Source: JBDSEG01 sp039920165 (GTDB lineage Bacteria; Pseudomonadota; Gammaproteobacteria; Burkholderiales; Burkholderiaceae_C). From it: a stretch of DNA of 13,730 bases. Shown here in pieces: positions 6,867-13,730 of the stretch (its first letter is position 1; every line of letters begins with the position of its first letter). A program made the translations under genes and the position numbers. The stretch is taken from contig JBDSEG010000158.1 of assembly GCA_039920165.1 (NCBI GenBank), forward strand, positions 1 to 13,730, written 5' to 3'. Below the pieces are notes generated by a model. The model ran no database searches, was not told where the DNA came from, and worked only from the letters and a program-made list of their open reading frames with translations.

Positions 6867-6888
6867 CCCGTTTTTGCTAGAAAGCTGC

Positions 6889-6919
6889 GTGGGCGGATTC
6901 TTCCAGCCCACTTTTTTTT
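6889..6919 (+). terminator. Intrinsic terminator/attenuator in the rimP-nusA leader
   Basis: GTGGGC (6889-6894) pairs with GCCCAC (6906-6911). The stem continues inward, GGA (6895-6897) with TCC (6902-6904), around a TTCT loop with one bulged A. Eight T residues follow at once (6912-6919). This is a textbook intrinsic terminator, but it stands about 16 bases after the inferred transcription start and 74 bases before rimP. It must be read through for the operon to be expressed, so it probably works as an attenuator. NusA, encoded in the operon, promotes pausing and hairpin termination and could close a feedback loop; that last step is inference. Confidence 0.75.
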
Positions 6920-6944
6920 GCTCGGCCGGCTTCTGTCGGCCAGC
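6920..6944 (+). promoter_or_regulatory. Second leader hairpin before rimP
   Basis: GGCCG (6924-6928) pairs with CGGCC (6937-6941). The flanking GCT (6920-6922) and AGC (6942-6944) extend the stem across a bulged C. It starts directly after the T-run of the leader terminator. It may stabilise read-through transcripts or take part in an alternative fold, but I see no clear antiterminator pairing. Confidence 0.45.
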
Positions 6945-6945
6945 A

Positions 6946-6996
6946 ATGGCAGCAGTCAGAGAGGCATTTTTGAGCGGGGCTGGATCGACGGGATGA
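6946..6996 (+). CDS. Possible 16-residue leader peptide overlapping the rimP start
   Basis: ATG at 6946 opens a frame MAAVREAFLSGAGSTG whose TGA (6994-6996) overlaps the rimP ATG as ATGA. Such an overlap can couple translation. There is no convincing Shine-Dalgarno ahead of it, and the second leader hairpin ends two bases upstream. No codon run suggests amino-acid attenuation. It may well be chance. Confidence 0.2.
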   Translation: MAAVREAFLSGAGSTG

Positions 6997-7577
6997 GTTG
7001 GGCACAAGCAGTGGAGCGCACGGTCGCCGGGCTCGGTTACGACCTGGTCGATACCGATCGCACGCCCGGCGGGTTGCTGCGGGTCTTCATTGACCGGGTG
7101 CCGGGCGACCTGGCGGGTCAATTCATCACGGTGCACGATTGCGAGAAGGTGACCCGGCAGTTGCAGCACGTGCTGGAAGTCGAGGGCAGTGCTTATGCGC
7201 GGCTCGAGGTGTCGTCGCCGGGCCTGGACCGGCCGCTGAAGAAGCCGGCCGACTATGCGCGGTTCGGCGGCCACGAGATCGAGCTCACGCTCAAGCTGGC
7301 ATTCCACGGGCGCAAGAAATTCCGCGGCGTGCTCGACCGCGCGGCAGCGTCCCAGGACGACGCGTCGGCGGGAAGTGCCAAGTGGCGGCTCGTCTTCGGT
7401 GCGCCGGCGGCCGATCAGGTGCTCGAATTTGCGATCGACGAAGTGCGCGAGGCCCGGCTGGTGCCGGTGCTGGATTTCAAGGGGCGGCGTTTCTCGAAAC
7501 CCGGGAGCGCGACGGGGACAGGCGACGCGAACGCGACGACGCCGTCCGACGACGAGGACGATGGAGGCAGGAGCTGA
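6993..7577 (+). CDS. rimP: Ribosome maturation factor RimP
   Basis: RimP (194 residues) acts in the assembly of the 30S subunit. The N-terminal alpha/beta domain (about 1-80) shows VAGLGYDLVDTDRTPGGLLR, VFIDRV, then ITVHDCEKVTRQLQHVLEVE. The family signature YARLEVSSPGLDRPLKKPADYARF lies at about 69-92. The C-terminal SH3-like barrel follows and ends near VLDFKGRR. The last roughly 27 residues form a Gly/Asp-rich acidic tail (ending DDEDDGGRS) that is longer than in many homologues. The start at 6993 gives the family N-terminus. Its Shine-Dalgarno is poor, which fits dependence on upstream coupling or the leader fold. The stop overlaps the nusA start by one base (TGATG). RimP first in the nusA operon is the standard arrangement. 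Confidence 0.95.
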   Translation: MSWAQAVERTVAGLGYDLVDTDRTPGGLLRVFIDRVPGDLAGQFITVHDCEKVTRQLQHVLEVEGSAYARLEVSSPGLDRPLKKPADYARFGGHEIELTLKLAFHGRKKFRGVLDRAAASQDDASAGSAKWRLVFGAPAADQVLEFAIDEVREARLVPVLDFKGRRFSKPGSATGTGDANATTPSDDEDDGGRS

Positions 7578-9064
7578 TGAACCGCGAACTGTTGATGCTG
7601 GTGGATGCGATCTCGCGCGAGAAAAGCGTGGATCTGGAAGTCGTTTTTGCGGCGGTCGAAGCCGCGCTCGCCTCGGCCTCGAAGAAGCTGCAGGGCGGCG
7701 AGGTCGACATGCGCGTCACGGTCGATCGAGAGACCGGCGAGTACGAGACCTTTCGCCGCTGGCATGTTGTGCCGAACGAGGCCGGGCTGCAGTTGCCCGA
7801 TTCCGAGGTCCTGCACTTCGAGGCGCTGGAGCAGATCTCCGACATCGAGGTCGGCGACTATATCGAAGAGCCGGTCGATTCGGTCTCGATCGGCCGCATC
7901 GGTGCGCAGGCCGCCAAGCAGGTGATCCTGCAAAAGATTCGCGACGCCGAGCGCGAGCAGCTGTTGACCGATTTCTTGTCGCGCGGCGACAAGATATTCG
8001 TCGGCACCGTCAAGCGCCTGGACAAGGGCGATTTGATCGTCGAATCGGGTCGGGTCGAAGGGCGCCTGCGCCGGGTCGACATGATCCCGAAGGAGAACCT
8101 GCGCACCGGCGACCGCGTGCGCGCCTATATCGCAGAGGTCGACACCACGCTGCGCGGCGCGCAGATCGTGCTGTCGCGCAGCGCGCCGGGTTTCATGATC
8201 GAACTATTCGCGCAGGAAGTGCCCGAGATCGAACAAGGCCTGCTCGAGATCAAGTCGTGCGCCCGCGACCCCGGCTCGCGCGCCAAGATCGCCGTCGTTT
8301 CGCACGACAAACGGGTCGACCCGATCGGCACCTGCGTCGGTGTGCGCGGCTCGCGCGTCACCGCCGTCACCAACGAGCTCGCCGGCGAGCGGGTCGATAT
8401 CGTGCTGTGGTCCGAGGATCCGGCGCAGTTCGTGATCGGCGCGCTGGCCCCGGCCAACGTGCAGTCGATCGTGGTCGACGAGGAGCGCCATGCGATGGAC
8501 GTCGTCGTCGACGAGGAAAACCTCGCGATCGCGATCGGCCGCGGCGGGCAGAACGTGCGGCTGGCCTCCGAGATGACCGGCTGGCGCATCAATATCATGA
8601 GCGCAGAGGAATCGGCGACCAAGCAGGCAAGCGAGTCGGACGGCGTTCGCAAGCTCTTCATCGACAAGCTCGACGTCGACGCCGAGGTGGCCGACATACT
8701 GATCGCCGAGGGCTTCGCCAGCCTCGAAGAAGTCGCCTACGTCCCGATGCAGGAAATGCTCGAGATCGAGAGCTTCGACGAAGACACCGTCAATGAATTG
8801 CGCACCCGCGCCAAGGATGCGCTGCTCACGCTCGAGATCCAGAAGGAAGAAAACGTCGGCGATGTCTCGCAGGATCTGCGCGACCTCGAAGGACTGAACC
8901 CGGAGCTGATCGGCAAGCTGGCGTCGGGCGGCATCCACACCCGCGACGATCTCGCCGACTTGGCCGTCGACGAGCTGACCGAGATGTCCGGCGTCGACGA
9001 AACGCAGGCCAAGACGTTGATCATGAAGGCGCGCGAGCACTGGTTCGCAATCCCCGGCGCCTGA
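7577..9064 (+). CDS. nusA: Transcription termination/antitermination factor NusA
   Basis: NusA (495 residues, the same length as in E. coli) binds RNA polymerase and RNA and modulates pausing, intrinsic termination and antitermination. The N-terminal polymerase-binding domain (1-130) begins MNRELLMLVDAISREKSVD. The S1 domain spans about 135-200 (GDKIFVGTVKRLDKGDLIVE). KH1 has VGVRGSRVTAVTNELAGERVD (255-275), and KH2 has IAIGRGGQNVRLASEMTGWR (318-337). Two C-terminal acidic repeats follow at about 360-425 and 435-495. I chose the ATG at 7577 from the family N-terminus and GGAGG (7563-7567), 9 bases upstream. The open frame extends further upstream inside rimP, without support. The start overlaps the rimP stop, implying translational coupling. 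The E. coli operon has the same order. Confidence 0.98.
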   Translation: MNRELLMLVDAISREKSVDLEVVFAAVEAALASASKKLQGGEVDMRVTVDRETGEYETFRRWHVVPNEAGLQLPDSEVLHFEALEQISDIEVGDYIEEPVDSVSIGRIGAQAAKQVILQKIRDAEREQLLTDFLSRGDKIFVGTVKRLDKGDLIVESGRVEGRLRRVDMIPKENLRTGDRVRAYIAEVDTTLRGAQIVLSRSAPGFMIELFAQEVPEIEQGLLEIKSCARDPGSRAKIAVVSHDKRVDPIGTCVGVRGSRVTAVTNELAGERVDIVLWSEDPAQFVIGALAPANVQSIVVDEERHAMDVVVDEENLAIAIGRGGQNVRLASEMTGWRINIMSAEESATKQASESDGVRKLFIDKLDVDAEVADILIAEGFASLEEVAYVPMQEMLEIESFDEDTVNELRTRAKDALLTLEIQKEENVGDVSQDLRDLEGLNPELIGKLASGGIHTRDDLADLAVDELTEMSGVDETQAKTLIMKAREHWFAIPGA

Positions 9065-9135
9065 CGCCCACGCTACCCGAGCTTCCGCCGCCCGCACGCC
9101 TGCCCCAGCAAGACCCACGCAAGGATCTCAAAAAC

Positions 9136-12024
9136 ATGGCAACGACCACCGTCGCCCAACTCGCCGCCGAGCTGAACCGCTCCGCCGCGGCGCTGCTCGA
9201 GCAGCTGCAGTCGGCCGGCGTCCGCAAGGCGTCGACCGACGATGCCCTGTCCGAATCCGACAAGGAGCGGCTGCTCGACCATCTGCGTTCAGCGCACGGG
9301 AGCGTTGCCGGGGCGCAGCGCACCAAGATCACGCTGACCCGCAAGTCCACCAGCGAGATCAAGCAGGCCGATTCGTCGGGCAAGGCGCGCACCATCCAGG
9401 TCGAGGTACGCAAGAAGCGCACCTTCATCAAGCGCGACGATGCCCCGGCGGGTGTCGACGAGCCGGCACCGGCGCAGACCGAGGACGCCGAACTGCAGCG
9501 CCGCGAGGAAGAGGCGCAGGCGCAGGCCGAGGTGTTGCGTCGCGAGGAAGAGGAACTGGCCGAGAAGCGGCGTCTGCGTGAAGAGCAGGAGCGCGCCGAG
9601 CGCGAAGCCGCCGAGGCGAAGGCGCGCCGAGTCGCGCAGGAAGCGGCTGTTGCCGCTGAAGCCGAGGCGCTCGCCGCCACCACCGCGGCCGCTGCTGCTG
9701 CGACCGCCCCGAAGGCGAAGGGGAGCAAGGCCGCCAAGGGCGCGAAGGCCGAGCCGGTTGCGGCCGCGGTGGCGCCCGTCGTCGCCGCGCCGGTGCCGGC
9801 GGCCGAGCCTTCGAAGCCGCAACTTCGTGTCATCAAGGCGGCCGACGTCGTTGACGAGGACAAGCAGCGCGCCGCCGACCTGGCCAAGCGCCGCAAGGCG
9901 GCCGAGGACGAAGCCTCGGCTATTCGCGCCATGATGAATAAGCCCAAGGGCGTTCAGGTCGCGAAGAAGCCCGAAGAGGTGAAGCCCGCGGTGGTCGAGA
10001 TCAAGGGCACGATCCACAAGAAGGTCGGAGTTCCCGGCGCCCCGGGGACGACCGCGGTCGCCAAGCCGGGCGACAAGAAGTCAGTCAAGTCCGAGAAGCT
10101 GTCGTCCAGCTGGGCCGACGACGCCAAGAAGCGTGGTCTGGTCAAGGGCCGCACCGGCGCGCCTGCCGGCGCCGGTCGTCCCGGCTGGCGTGCGCCGCGC
10201 GCGGGCCGCCGCGGCGACCGCAACGACGGTGCGCCGTCGTCGTACATCGCACCGCAGGAGGTGCAGGTTCAGGAAGTGCATGTGCCCGAGACCATCAGCG
10301 TGGCCGACCTGGCGCACAAGATGTCGGTCAAGGCGTCCGAGGTCATCAAACAGTTGATGAAGCTGGGCCAGATGGTCACCATCAACCAGCAGCTCGACCA
10401 GGAGACCGCGATGATCGTGGTCGAGGAGATGGGCCACACCGCGCTGGCGGCCAAGCTTGACGACCCGGATGCCTTCCTCGAAGAGGATATCGAAGGCGAG
10501 GCCGAGCACGAGATGCTGGCGCGCGCCCCGGTCGTGACCGTCATGGGCCACGTCGACCACGGCAAGACTTCGCTGCTCGACTACATCCGCACGAGCCGGG
10601 TCGCCGCGGGCGAAGCCGGCGGCATCACGCAGCATATCGGCGCCTATCACGTCGAAACGCCGCGCGGCATGATCACGTTTCTCGACACCCCTGGGCACGC
10701 CGCCTTCACGGCAATGCGGGCGCGCGGCGCCAAGGCGACCGATATCGTGATCTTGGTGGTCGCTGCCGACGACGGCGTCATGCCGCAGACCAAGGAAGCG
10801 ATCTCGCACGCCAAGGCCGCGGGCGTTCCGCTGGTGGTCGCGATGAACAAGATCGACAAGCCGGGCGCCAACCTCGAGCGCCTGAAGAGCGAGCTGGTGG
10901 CCGAAGAGGTCGTGCCGGAAGAGTTCGGCGGTCCGTCCCCTTTCGTTCCGGTTTCGGCCAAGACCGGCCAGGGCATCGACGCGCTGCTTGAGCAGGTGCT
11001 GCTGCAGGCTGAAGTGCTCGAGCTGAAGGCGCCGAAGGCGAGCCTCGCCAAGGGACTCGTCATCGAGGCCAAGCTCGACAAAGGCCGCGGCCCGGTCGCG
11101 ACCGTGCTGGTGCAGTCGGGAACGCTCAAGCGCGGCGACGTGGTGCTGGCCGGCTCGACCTACGGCCGGGTGCGCGCGATGCTCGACGAGAACGGCAAGG
11201 CGGCGACCGAAGCCGGCCCGTCGATCCCGGTCGAGATCCAGGGCCTGACCGAAGTGCCGCAGGCCGGCGACGAGTTCATGGTGCTGTCCGACGAGCGCCG
11301 GGCGCGCGAAATCGCGACCTTCCGCTCGGGCAAGTACCGCGACGTGAAGCTGGCGCGCCGCCAGGCCGCCAAGCTCGAAAACATGATGGACCAGATGGGG
11401 CAGGGCGATACCCAGACCCTCGCGCTCATCGTCAAGGCCGATGTGCAGGGTTCGCAGGAAGCGCTGGCGCAGTCGCTGCTCAAGCTGTCCACCGCCGAGG
11501 TCAAGGTGCAGATCGTGCACGCCGCGGTCGGCGGCATCTCCGAGTCGGATATCAACCTGGCGATCGCCTCGAAGGCGGTCATCATCGGATTCAACACCCG
11601 CGCCGACGCGGGGGCGCGCAAGCTGGCCGAGAACAACGGCGTCGATATCCGCTACTACAACATCATCTACGACGCGGTCGACGAGGTGAAGGCGGCGATG
11701 ACCGGGATGCTGGCACCCGAGCAGCGCGAGGAGACCATCGGCACGGCGGAGATCCGCACCGTGTTCGTGGCGTCCAAGATCGGCACCGTGGCGGGCTCGA
11801 TGGTCACGGCCGGCGTGGTGCGGCGCGGCGCGCGTTTTCGCCTGCTGCGCGACAACGTCGTTGTGCACACCGGCGAGGTCGAGTCGGTGCGCCGGATCAA
11901 GGACGATGTTCGCGAGGTTGCGACCGGCTTCGAGTGCGGTATCAAGCTCAAGAACTACAACGACATCAAGGAAGGCGACCAGCTCGAATTCTTCGAGGTC
12001 AAGGAAGTGGCCCGAACGCTTTAA
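9136..12024 (+). CDS. infB: Translation initiation factor IF-2
   Basis: IF-2 is the GTPase that brings fMet-tRNA to the 30S subunit and promotes subunit joining. This 962-residue form is longer than E. coli IF2-alpha (890). It opens with an IF2-N domain (about 1-52), then a long Ala/Glu/Lys/Arg-rich linker with a probable charged helix (about 110-185). A second IF2-N-like domain (about 376-445) precedes the G domain. The GTPase motifs are all present: GHVDHGKT (471-478), GGITQHIGAYH, DTPGH (517-521), NKID (571-574) and SAK (607-609). Domains II, III and the fMet-tRNA-binding domain IV follow to the end. AAGGA (9121-9125) lies 10 bases before the ATG. The 71-base gap after nusA holds nothing else recognisable. 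Confidence 0.98.
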   Translation: MATTTVAQLAAELNRSAAALLEQLQSAGVRKASTDDALSESDKERLLDHLRSAHGSVAGAQRTKITLTRKSTSEIKQADSSGKARTIQVEVRKKRTFIKRDDAPAGVDEPAPAQTEDAELQRREEEAQAQAEVLRREEEELAEKRRLREEQERAEREAAEAKARRVAQEAAVAAEAEALAATTAAAAAATAPKAKGSKAAKGAKAEPVAAAVAPVVAAPVPAAEPSKPQLRVIKAADVVDEDKQRAADLAKRRKAAEDEASAIRAMMNKPKGVQVAKKPEEVKPAVVEIKGTIHKKVGVPGAPGTTAVAKPGDKKSVKSEKLSSSWADDAKKRGLVKGRTGAPAGAGRPGWRAPRAGRRGDRNDGAPSSYIAPQEVQVQEVHVPETISVADLAHKMSVKASEVIKQLMKLGQMVTINQQLDQETAMIVVEEMGHTALAAKLDDPDAFLEEDIEGEAEHEMLARAPVVTVMGHVDHGKTSLLDYIRTSRVAAGEAGGITQHIGAYHVETPRGMITFLDTPGHAAFTAMRARGAKATDIVILVVAADDGVMPQTKEAISHAKAAGVPLVVAMNKIDKPGANLERLKSELVAEEVVPEEFGGPSPFVPVSAKTGQGIDALLEQVLLQAEVLELKAPKASLAKGLVIEAKLDKGRGPVATVLVQSGTLKRGDVVLAGSTYGRVRAMLDENGKAATEAGPSIPVEIQGLTEVPQAGDEFMVLSDERRAREIATFRSGKYRDVKLARRQAAKLENMMDQMGQGDTQTLALIVKADVQGSQEALAQSLLKLSTAEVKVQIVHAAVGGISESDINLAIASKAVIIGFNTRADAGARKLAENNGVDIRYYNIIYDAVDEVKAAMTGMLAPEQREETIGTAEIRTVFVASKIGTVAGSMVTAGVVRRGARFRLLRDNVVVHTGEVESVRRIKDDVREVATGFECGIKLKNYNDIKEGDQLEFFEVKEVARTL

Positions 12025-12045
12025 GGCGGCTAGGCCTCGTCCCAG

Positions 12046-12079
12046 ACCCCGCCTTCCCAAAGAAGGCGGGGTTTGCGTT
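12046..12079 (+). terminator. Intrinsic terminator between infB and rbfA
   Basis: ACCCCGCCTTC (12046-12056) pairs perfectly with GAAGGCGGGGT (12062-12072) around the loop CCAAA. It is followed by TTTGCGTTT, an interrupted T-tract. The 11-base perfect stem is very stable, and the broken T-tract suggests partial termination. It lies 22 bases after the infB stop and about 30 bases before rbfA, so it would lower or condition expression of rbfA-truB-typA rather than end the operon. Confidence 0.8.
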
Positions 12080-12108
12080 TGTAGGCCAGCCCGACGGAGC
12101 ACCCACCC

Positions 12109-12471
12109 ATGCGAAACAAGCGATCCATCCCCAACCGCGGCTTCCGGGTCGCCGACCAGATCCAGCGCGACGTGGCCACGCTCATCCGCGAGCTGAAGGA
12201 TCCGCGCATCGGCATGGTCACGGTCAATGCGGTCGAGGTGACGGCCGACTATGCGCACGCGACGGTGCTGTTCTCGGTGCTGGTGGGGACGCCCGAGGAG
12301 TCTGAGACCGCGCTCAACGAGGCGGCCGGCTTTCTGCGCAACCACCTCTTCAAGAAGCTGCAGATCCACACCGTGCCGACCCTGCATTTCAAATTCGACC
12401 GCACGACCGAGCGTGCTGCGGAATTGAGTGCCTTGATCGTGAAGGCCAATTCGACCCGGGCCGTCGAGTGA
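12109..12471 (+). CDS. rbfA: 30S ribosome-binding factor RbfA
   Basis: RbfA (120 residues) is a KH-like protein that binds immature 30S near the 16S rRNA 5' helix and helps late maturation, notably in the cold. Family landmarks are GFRVADQIQRDVATLIRELK, DPRIGMVTVNAVEVTADY, then HATVLFSVL, and LHFKFDRTTERA near the C-terminus. The length is usual. GGAG (12096-12099) lies 9 bases before the ATG. The stop overlaps the truB GTG by 4 bases. It follows infB across the intrinsic terminator, so its transcript level may be set separately from infB. Confidence 0.97.
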   Translation: MRNKRSIPNRGFRVADQIQRDVATLIRELKDPRIGMVTVNAVEVTADYAHATVLFSVLVGTPEESETALNEAAGFLRNHLFKKLQIHTVPTLHFKFDRTTERAAELSALIVKANSTRAVE

Positions 12472-13415
12472 AGACGAGCGTCGCCAGGTCACGCGTCGTG
12501 CGCCGCCCGGTGCACGGGGTGCTGCTGCTCGACAAGCCGATCGGCCTGACGAGCAACGATGCACTGCAAAAAGCCAAGCGGCTGTACCGCGCCGAAAAGG
12601 CCGGCCACACCGGCACGCTCGATCCGCTCGCAACGGGCCTCTTGCCGCTGTGCTTCGGCGCCGCCACCAAGTTCTCGCAGGCGAGCCTGGACGCCGACAA
12701 GCGCTATATCGCTACCTTGCAACTCGGCATCACGACGACGACCGGCGATGCCGAGGGCGAGGTGGTCGAACGCTGCGAGGTGAATGTCGACCTCGACCAG
12801 ATGCAGGTCGCCTGCGCCCGCTTCACCGGCTCGATCCTGCAACTGCCACCCATGCACTCCGCGCTCAAGCACCAGGGCCGCGCGCTCTATTCTTATGCGC
12901 GCGCCGGCATCGAGGTCGAACGCGAAGCGCGCGCCGTCACGGTGCATGCGATCGAGATCGTCGACGGCGCGAACGACCGCTGGAGCCTCGATGTGCGCTG
13001 CTCCAAGGGCACCTACATCCGGACCCTGGCCGAGGAGATCGGCGCGGCGCTTGGATGCGGCGCGCACCTGGCCGGGCTGCGTCGCACGGCGAGTGGACCC
13101 CTGCAGGTAGCCGATGCGCTCACCCTCGATCAGCTCGAAGCGATGAGCGAGGCCGAACGCGATGCCGCGCTGCTCGAGCCCGATCGCCTGCTCGCCGATG
13201 CGCCGGTTGTCCGGCTCGACAGCGACGAGGCCGGGCGCTTCCTGAGCGGCCTGCGTCGGCGCCTCGATGCGGCCGATGCCGCCGTCGTGCGCGTCTACGG
13301 ACCCGAAGCCAAAGCTTTTCTCGGCAGCGGCCACATCGCAGCCGGCGAACTCATTTCCACCAGGCTCCTGAGCCCGATCGAGGTGCAAAGCCTCGTGCTG
13401 ACCCCACGAGCCTGA
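12468..13415 (+). CDS. truB: tRNA pseudouridine-55 synthase TruB
   Basis: TruB (315 residues) makes pseudouridine at position 55 in the T loop of tRNAs. The motif GVLLLDKPIGLTSND (17-31) opens the catalytic domain, and GHTGTLDPLATGLLP carries the catalytic aspartate D52. Further conserved parts are YIATLQLGITTTTGDAEGE, LPPMHSALKHQGRALYSYAR and CSKGTYIRTLAEEIG. A C-terminal PUA-like domain follows. The start is GTG at 12468, overlapping the rbfA stop (GTGA), and no separate strong Shine-Dalgarno is visible, so translation is probably coupled to rbfA. The length matches E. coli TruB. It ends 4 bases before typA. Confidence 0.97.
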   Translation: MKTSVARSRVVRRPVHGVLLLDKPIGLTSNDALQKAKRLYRAEKAGHTGTLDPLATGLLPLCFGAATKFSQASLDADKRYIATLQLGITTTTGDAEGEVVERCEVNVDLDQMQVACARFTGSILQLPPMHSALKHQGRALYSYARAGIEVEREARAVTVHAIEIVDGANDRWSLDVRCSKGTYIRTLAEEIGAALGCGAHLAGLRRTASGPLQVADALTLDQLEAMSEAERDAALLEPDRLLADAPVVRLDSDEAGRFLSGLRRRLDAADAAVVRVYGPEAKAFLGSGHIAAGELISTRLLSPIEVQSLVLTPRA

Positions 13416-13419
13416 CACC

Positions 13420-13730
<311 letters not shown>

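Noticed and set aside
7255..8796. A 513-codon frame overlapping rimP and nusA
   Set aside because: It is Arg/Gly-rich and out of frame with two certain genes that have overlapping ends.
10081..12633. An 850-codon open frame on the minus strand opposite infB and rbfA
   Set aside because: It is antisense to a clearly recognised IF-2 gene and has His/Arg/Asp-rich composition with no domain. Long antisense frames are expected at this GC content.

Overview
This window reads as a piece of a high-GC betaproteobacterial chromosome, most likely Burkholderiales. The basis is the gene order rimP-nusA-infB-rbfA-truB-typA, the alanine-rich protein style, a stand-alone FabI and a wing-domain Arg/Lys/Orn decarboxylase. 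I did no database search, so the taxonomic call is an inference from gene order and protein character.

Layout, left to right. (1) Positions 1-2033 look like the edge of an integrated element. They hold the C-terminal end of an IS1182-like transposase, about 400 bp of gene-free DNA with clustered small hairpins, a full-length P4-type tyrosine integrase on the minus strand, and a short control region with repeated GTTCCCCC motifs. The integrase lies just downstream of a tRNA-Ser(GGA), as is usual when such an element has inserted into a tRNA 3' end. The far end of the element is outside the window. (2) Positions 2031-3575 hold, on the minus strand, nfeD, a qmcA-like SPFH gene and the tRNA. (3) Positions 3576-3711 are a divergent promoter region in which both sides carry TACACT in mirror-image copies. 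(4) Positions 3712-5973 encode a PLP-dependent basic amino-acid decarboxylase, which converges with fabI (minus, 5995-6783). (5) From 6861 to the right edge runs the translation/transcription operon: a -10 element, a leader containing an intrinsic terminator, then rimP, nusA, infB, a second intrinsic terminator, rbfA, truB and the start of typA.

How the genes work together. The right half is one co-directional set for 30S maturation (RimP, RbfA), transcription elongation and termination (NusA), translation initiation (IF2), tRNA pseudouridylation (TruB) and a ribosome-associated GTPase (TypA/BipA). The start and stop codons of rimP/nusA and rbfA/truB overlap, and truB/typA are 4 bp apart. Two hairpin terminators, one in the leader and one after infB, suggest that transcription is metered inside the operon, and NusA may act on its own mRNA. 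The nfeD/SPFH pair is a membrane-associated module. The decarboxylase probably serves acid consumption or polyamine supply, but no antiporter gene is visible beside it.

I found no convincing novel system. The most rewarding places are the integrase control region, the rimP leader and the infB-rbfA terminator.
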